Under the pieces are notes generated by a model that was given only the letters and a program-made list of their open reading frames with translations, did no database searches and was not told where the DNA came from. Below are positions 50,345 to 52,124 of a stretch of 52,124 bases of DNA, piece after piece. Both the position numbers and the translations under genes were made by a program. Numbering within the stretch: position 1 is the stretch's first letter; each line of letters opens with the position of its first letter. The stretch is taken from NCBI RefSeq assembly GCF_947495665.1, contig NZ_CANLZV010000021.1, positions 1-52,124 on the forward strand, given 5' to 3'. Origin of the DNA: an uncultured Sunxiuqinia sp. Its GTDB lineage: Bacteria; Bacteroidota; Bacteroidia; Bacteroidales; Prolixibacteraceae.

Positions 50345-52021
50345 TTATTCATTCCATTTTTTAATATTATCAATCAAAATGTCAAGCTTGTTCTTTAAAT
50401 CCATGATTTCCAATGTACCAGAGTCGATGTAATCTGCTATCTCAGATGAAAATACAGTTTTGTTTAAGTTATATTTTATATTGATTTTGCTATTGGAGTT
50501 GAAGATATTGTCTTCAAGTTTTGTATCTTTTTCGTTATGGAAATTTGTTATAACTCCATGTTTATCCTTCAACCAATTAGTGATAGTTTTATCAGATAAA
50601 TAGTTTTCTATTTCTCTGCCTTTTGTTATCCAACAATTACCTTCACCAATCTCGCTTGTAATTCTTTTTTTTGTTTCATTAATTTTCCCATGCATAGTTT
50701 TTCCGTCTCTATCAATTACAACAAAGGCATTGGAATTTATTTTTAATAGAGGAATCACCTCTCTATTAAACCACTCAAAGTCAAATGAAAGGTTAGATAA
50801 TAGCCGACCTCCATAAAACATAATTGAGAAGTGCAGCCCCTCCTGTAGGCCAGGAGATAGTATTTTCAACCACTTATTTATATAATTCCTATCACTTGGT
50901 CCTTCCACCCAAATCACACCGTTACTTTGGAGTATGTCACTTGCTTTAATCCCTAAATCATTCAAGATTTGTTTAGCACCATTATGGGATAATGCAGTGC
51001 TAGAACTAGACTTTAACCCATCATTGCTTACATGAATTAATTGAGAGTTTTTGTAAGTCCCAAATGCATCAATTACGACATTGGAATGAGTTGTTAAGAA
51101 AAAAAATGAAGAGTGTTTTTCTGAATAATTACGAATATAATTGTACAAACGCCTTTGAAGTGAAGGGTGAAGATTATTTTCTAATTCTTCAAATGCAAAC
51201 ACGTATGAATCATACTTTCTACTTTCTACAACTGGTCTTACAATTAGATTTAATAGAACCAGCAAAACAGTTTTAATGCCACTTCCCATCTTAGAAAGTG
51301 CAATTCGCTTTTTATTATTATCCTCAAAAAATATTTCCCAATGATTATTATCTCTTAGTTGGACAAGAATCCGTGTAAAGCGTATGTCAGGATTAATAAT
51401 AGAATTCAGCTCTTGAAGGAGTTCGTTTTCAATTAATCGGCTGTCTCTATTTGTCCTATTTATTATCTGTTGGACAATATTCGTTGCACCCGTGCCATTT
51501 GGTGCAAACTCAATATTGGCATTGGTTTGCTCTGGTAGAATATCTCTCTCAGCAGAAATATTACAAAATCTCTTACCTGTAAAAGGAGGATTAAATGTGC
51601 CTACCAAATTGTCAAATAGATTTTTTGCTTCATTTACAAATTCGGCATTTACATTAATCAACTTTTTAGTACCATTTTCTCCAAGTTGATATGTGCAAAC
51701 TTTGTTTACAAAAGTTTTTCCATACTCAAAGAAGTTTAAAGCAGGTATTCCTCCTCCACTTGTATTTTGAGGGAAAGCTTGTGCAATTTCATTTTCTTTT
51801 ATTCGATGCTCAATTAAAACTTCAGGACTTATGTTGTCTCGTCCTGTATCTATGAAATCTTTGTTTTTAGTTACGATAAATTGAATAAGGTCAATTAAGC
51901 TGCTTTTCCCAGAATTATTTTTTCCAATGATGATATTGATTGGAAGGATTTTATCAAATCCACCACCAGTAGAATCAAAGCATTTATAATTTTTTACTCT
52001 TATTTTTTGGTCTAGTATCAT
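50345..52021 (-). CDS. OLD-family ATP-dependent endonuclease (AAA ATPase plus TOPRIM)
   Basis: A 558-residue protein. Walker A is IIIGKNNSGKSSL (~31-42), the signature-like motif is ALSKMGSGIKTVLLVLL, and Walker B is FAFEELENNLHPSLQRRL. The TOPRIM domain begins at GVIWVEGPSDRNYINKW and contains FVVIDRDGKT, with acidic residues for metal binding. This is the OLD nuclease architecture, found in phage-exclusion and Gabija-like defence modules. No UvrD-like partner follows downstream; the upstream side (52022 onward) is cut by the window. A solitary OLD nuclease is possible. The neighbouring repeats suggest an acquired gene. Confidence 0.9.
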   Translation of the reverse strand: MILDQKIRVKNYKCFDSTGGGFDKILPINIIIGKNNSGKSSLIDLIQFIVTKNKDFIDTGRDNISPEVLIEHRIKENEIAQAFPQNTSGGGIPALNFFEYGKTFVNKVCTYQLGENGTKKLINVNAEFVNEAKNLFDNLVGTFNPPFTGKRFCNISAERDILPEQTNANIEFAPNGTGATNIVQQIINRTNRDSRLIENELLQELNSIINPDIRFTRILVQLRDNNHWEIFFEDNNKKRIALSKMGSGIKTVLLVLLNLIVRPVVESRKYDSYVFAFEELENNLHPSLQRRLYNYIRNYSEKHSSFFFLTTHSNVVIDAFGTYKNSQLIHVSNDGLKSSSSTALSHNGAKQILNDLGIKASDILQSNGVIWVEGPSDRNYINKWLKILSPGLQEGLHFSIMFYGGRLLSNLSFDFEWFNREVIPLLKINSNAFVVIDRDGKTMHGKINETKKRITSEIGEGNCWITKGREIENYLSDKTITNWLKDKHGVITNFHNEKDTKLEDNIFNSNSKINIKYNLNKTVFSSEIADYIDSGTLEIMDLKNKLDILIDNIKKWNE

Positions 52022-52124
52022 CGTGGTTGTTGTTTAATATTGCACCTAACGTTCTAGTATTTTATCCATCGTTCTGGCATGCTGTTAAATTAGTAATAAT
52101 AATTGATATTGTTATTTTGCTATT
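52022..52124. other. Right window edge, promoter side of the OLD gene, with a repeat-like motif
   Basis: 103 bp with no gene. It contains GCACCTAACGTTCT (near 52044-52057), sharing TAACGTTC with the element at 49684, so another cassette-type repeat may begin here and continue past the window. Confidence 0.35.

Noticed and set aside
1-52124. CRISPR arrays, tRNA or rRNA genes
   Set aside because: No regularly spaced direct repeats, cloverleaf-type sequences or rRNA segments were recognised in the intergenic regions.

Overview
The window is a piece of a Bacteroidota chromosome. It carries a SusC/SusD pair with an STN domain and a cognate ECF sigma/FecR pair, many lipoprotein signal peptides, PorT-like and DUF4369/TlpA proteins, TAnnTTTG-type promoter boxes and a four-helix-bundle (S23-type) orphan. 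The mix of glycan-degradation and hexuronate genes with TRAP transport suggests a Bacteroidales/Marinilabiliales-like environmental or marine lineage; this placement is an inference from gene content only.

Region 1 (1-23.2 kb, mostly minus strand) is a fucose-oriented polysaccharide-utilisation locus. From the AraC-type regulator (23239, plus strand) a divergent, closely spaced operon runs leftwards: a glycyl-radical enzyme, its radical-SAM activase, a PhyH-type Fe(II)/2-oxoglutarate oxygenase, a xylose-isomerase-like TIM barrel, a FucP-like permease, two tandem GH29 paralogues, a decayed GH29 fragment, a secreted rhamnose/fucose-mutarotase-like lipoprotein and a third GH29. It is followed by ECF sigma, FecR anti-sigma, SusC, SusD, a terminator, a GH29-like lipoprotein and two parallel-beta-helix proteins (the last cut by the window edge). 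The logic is surface capture, defucosylation, uptake of the released deoxysugar, then an unusual intracellular route. No FucI/FucK/FucA is present here.

Region 2 (24.1-25.9 kb) holds an IS110-family element whose transposase is split by a frameshift, then a terminator.

Region 3 (25.9-42.5 kb) is a hexuronate regulon around a divergent control region at 33.57-33.78 kb with two identical operators. Leftwards lie uxaE and uxaC, then kdgK, kdgA and a TRAP transporter (dctP-dctQ-dctM). Rightwards lie a LacI-type regulator whose start region appears frameshifted, an SDR mannonate oxidoreductase, a second PfkB kinase, an inserted S23-type orphan, a LarA-family (nickel-pincer) epimerase homologue, a Gfo/Idh/MocA oxidoreductase, PdxB-like and 6-phosphogluconate dehydrogenase genes, and a strong terminator. 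Mannonate dehydratase (uxuA) is absent. The combination LarA-like epimerase + kinase + Gnd suggests a possible alternative route mannonate -> gluconate -> 6-phosphogluconate -> ribulose-5-phosphate.

Region 4 (42.5-52.1 kb) is a patchwork: a serine hydrolase, a small autoregulated membrane/HTH/creD cluster with creD frameshifted, an outer-membrane beta-barrel protein, a TlpA-like lipoprotein, and small orphan genes (hypothetical, YdcF-like, hypothetical) separated by palindromic repeats. It ends with an OLD-family ATPase/TOPRIM nuclease. The repeats look like a cassette-type or REP-like system.

The strongest candidates for something undescribed are the glycyl-radical/PhyH operon with an atypical radical-enzyme cysteine loop, and the LarA-containing hexuronate operon.
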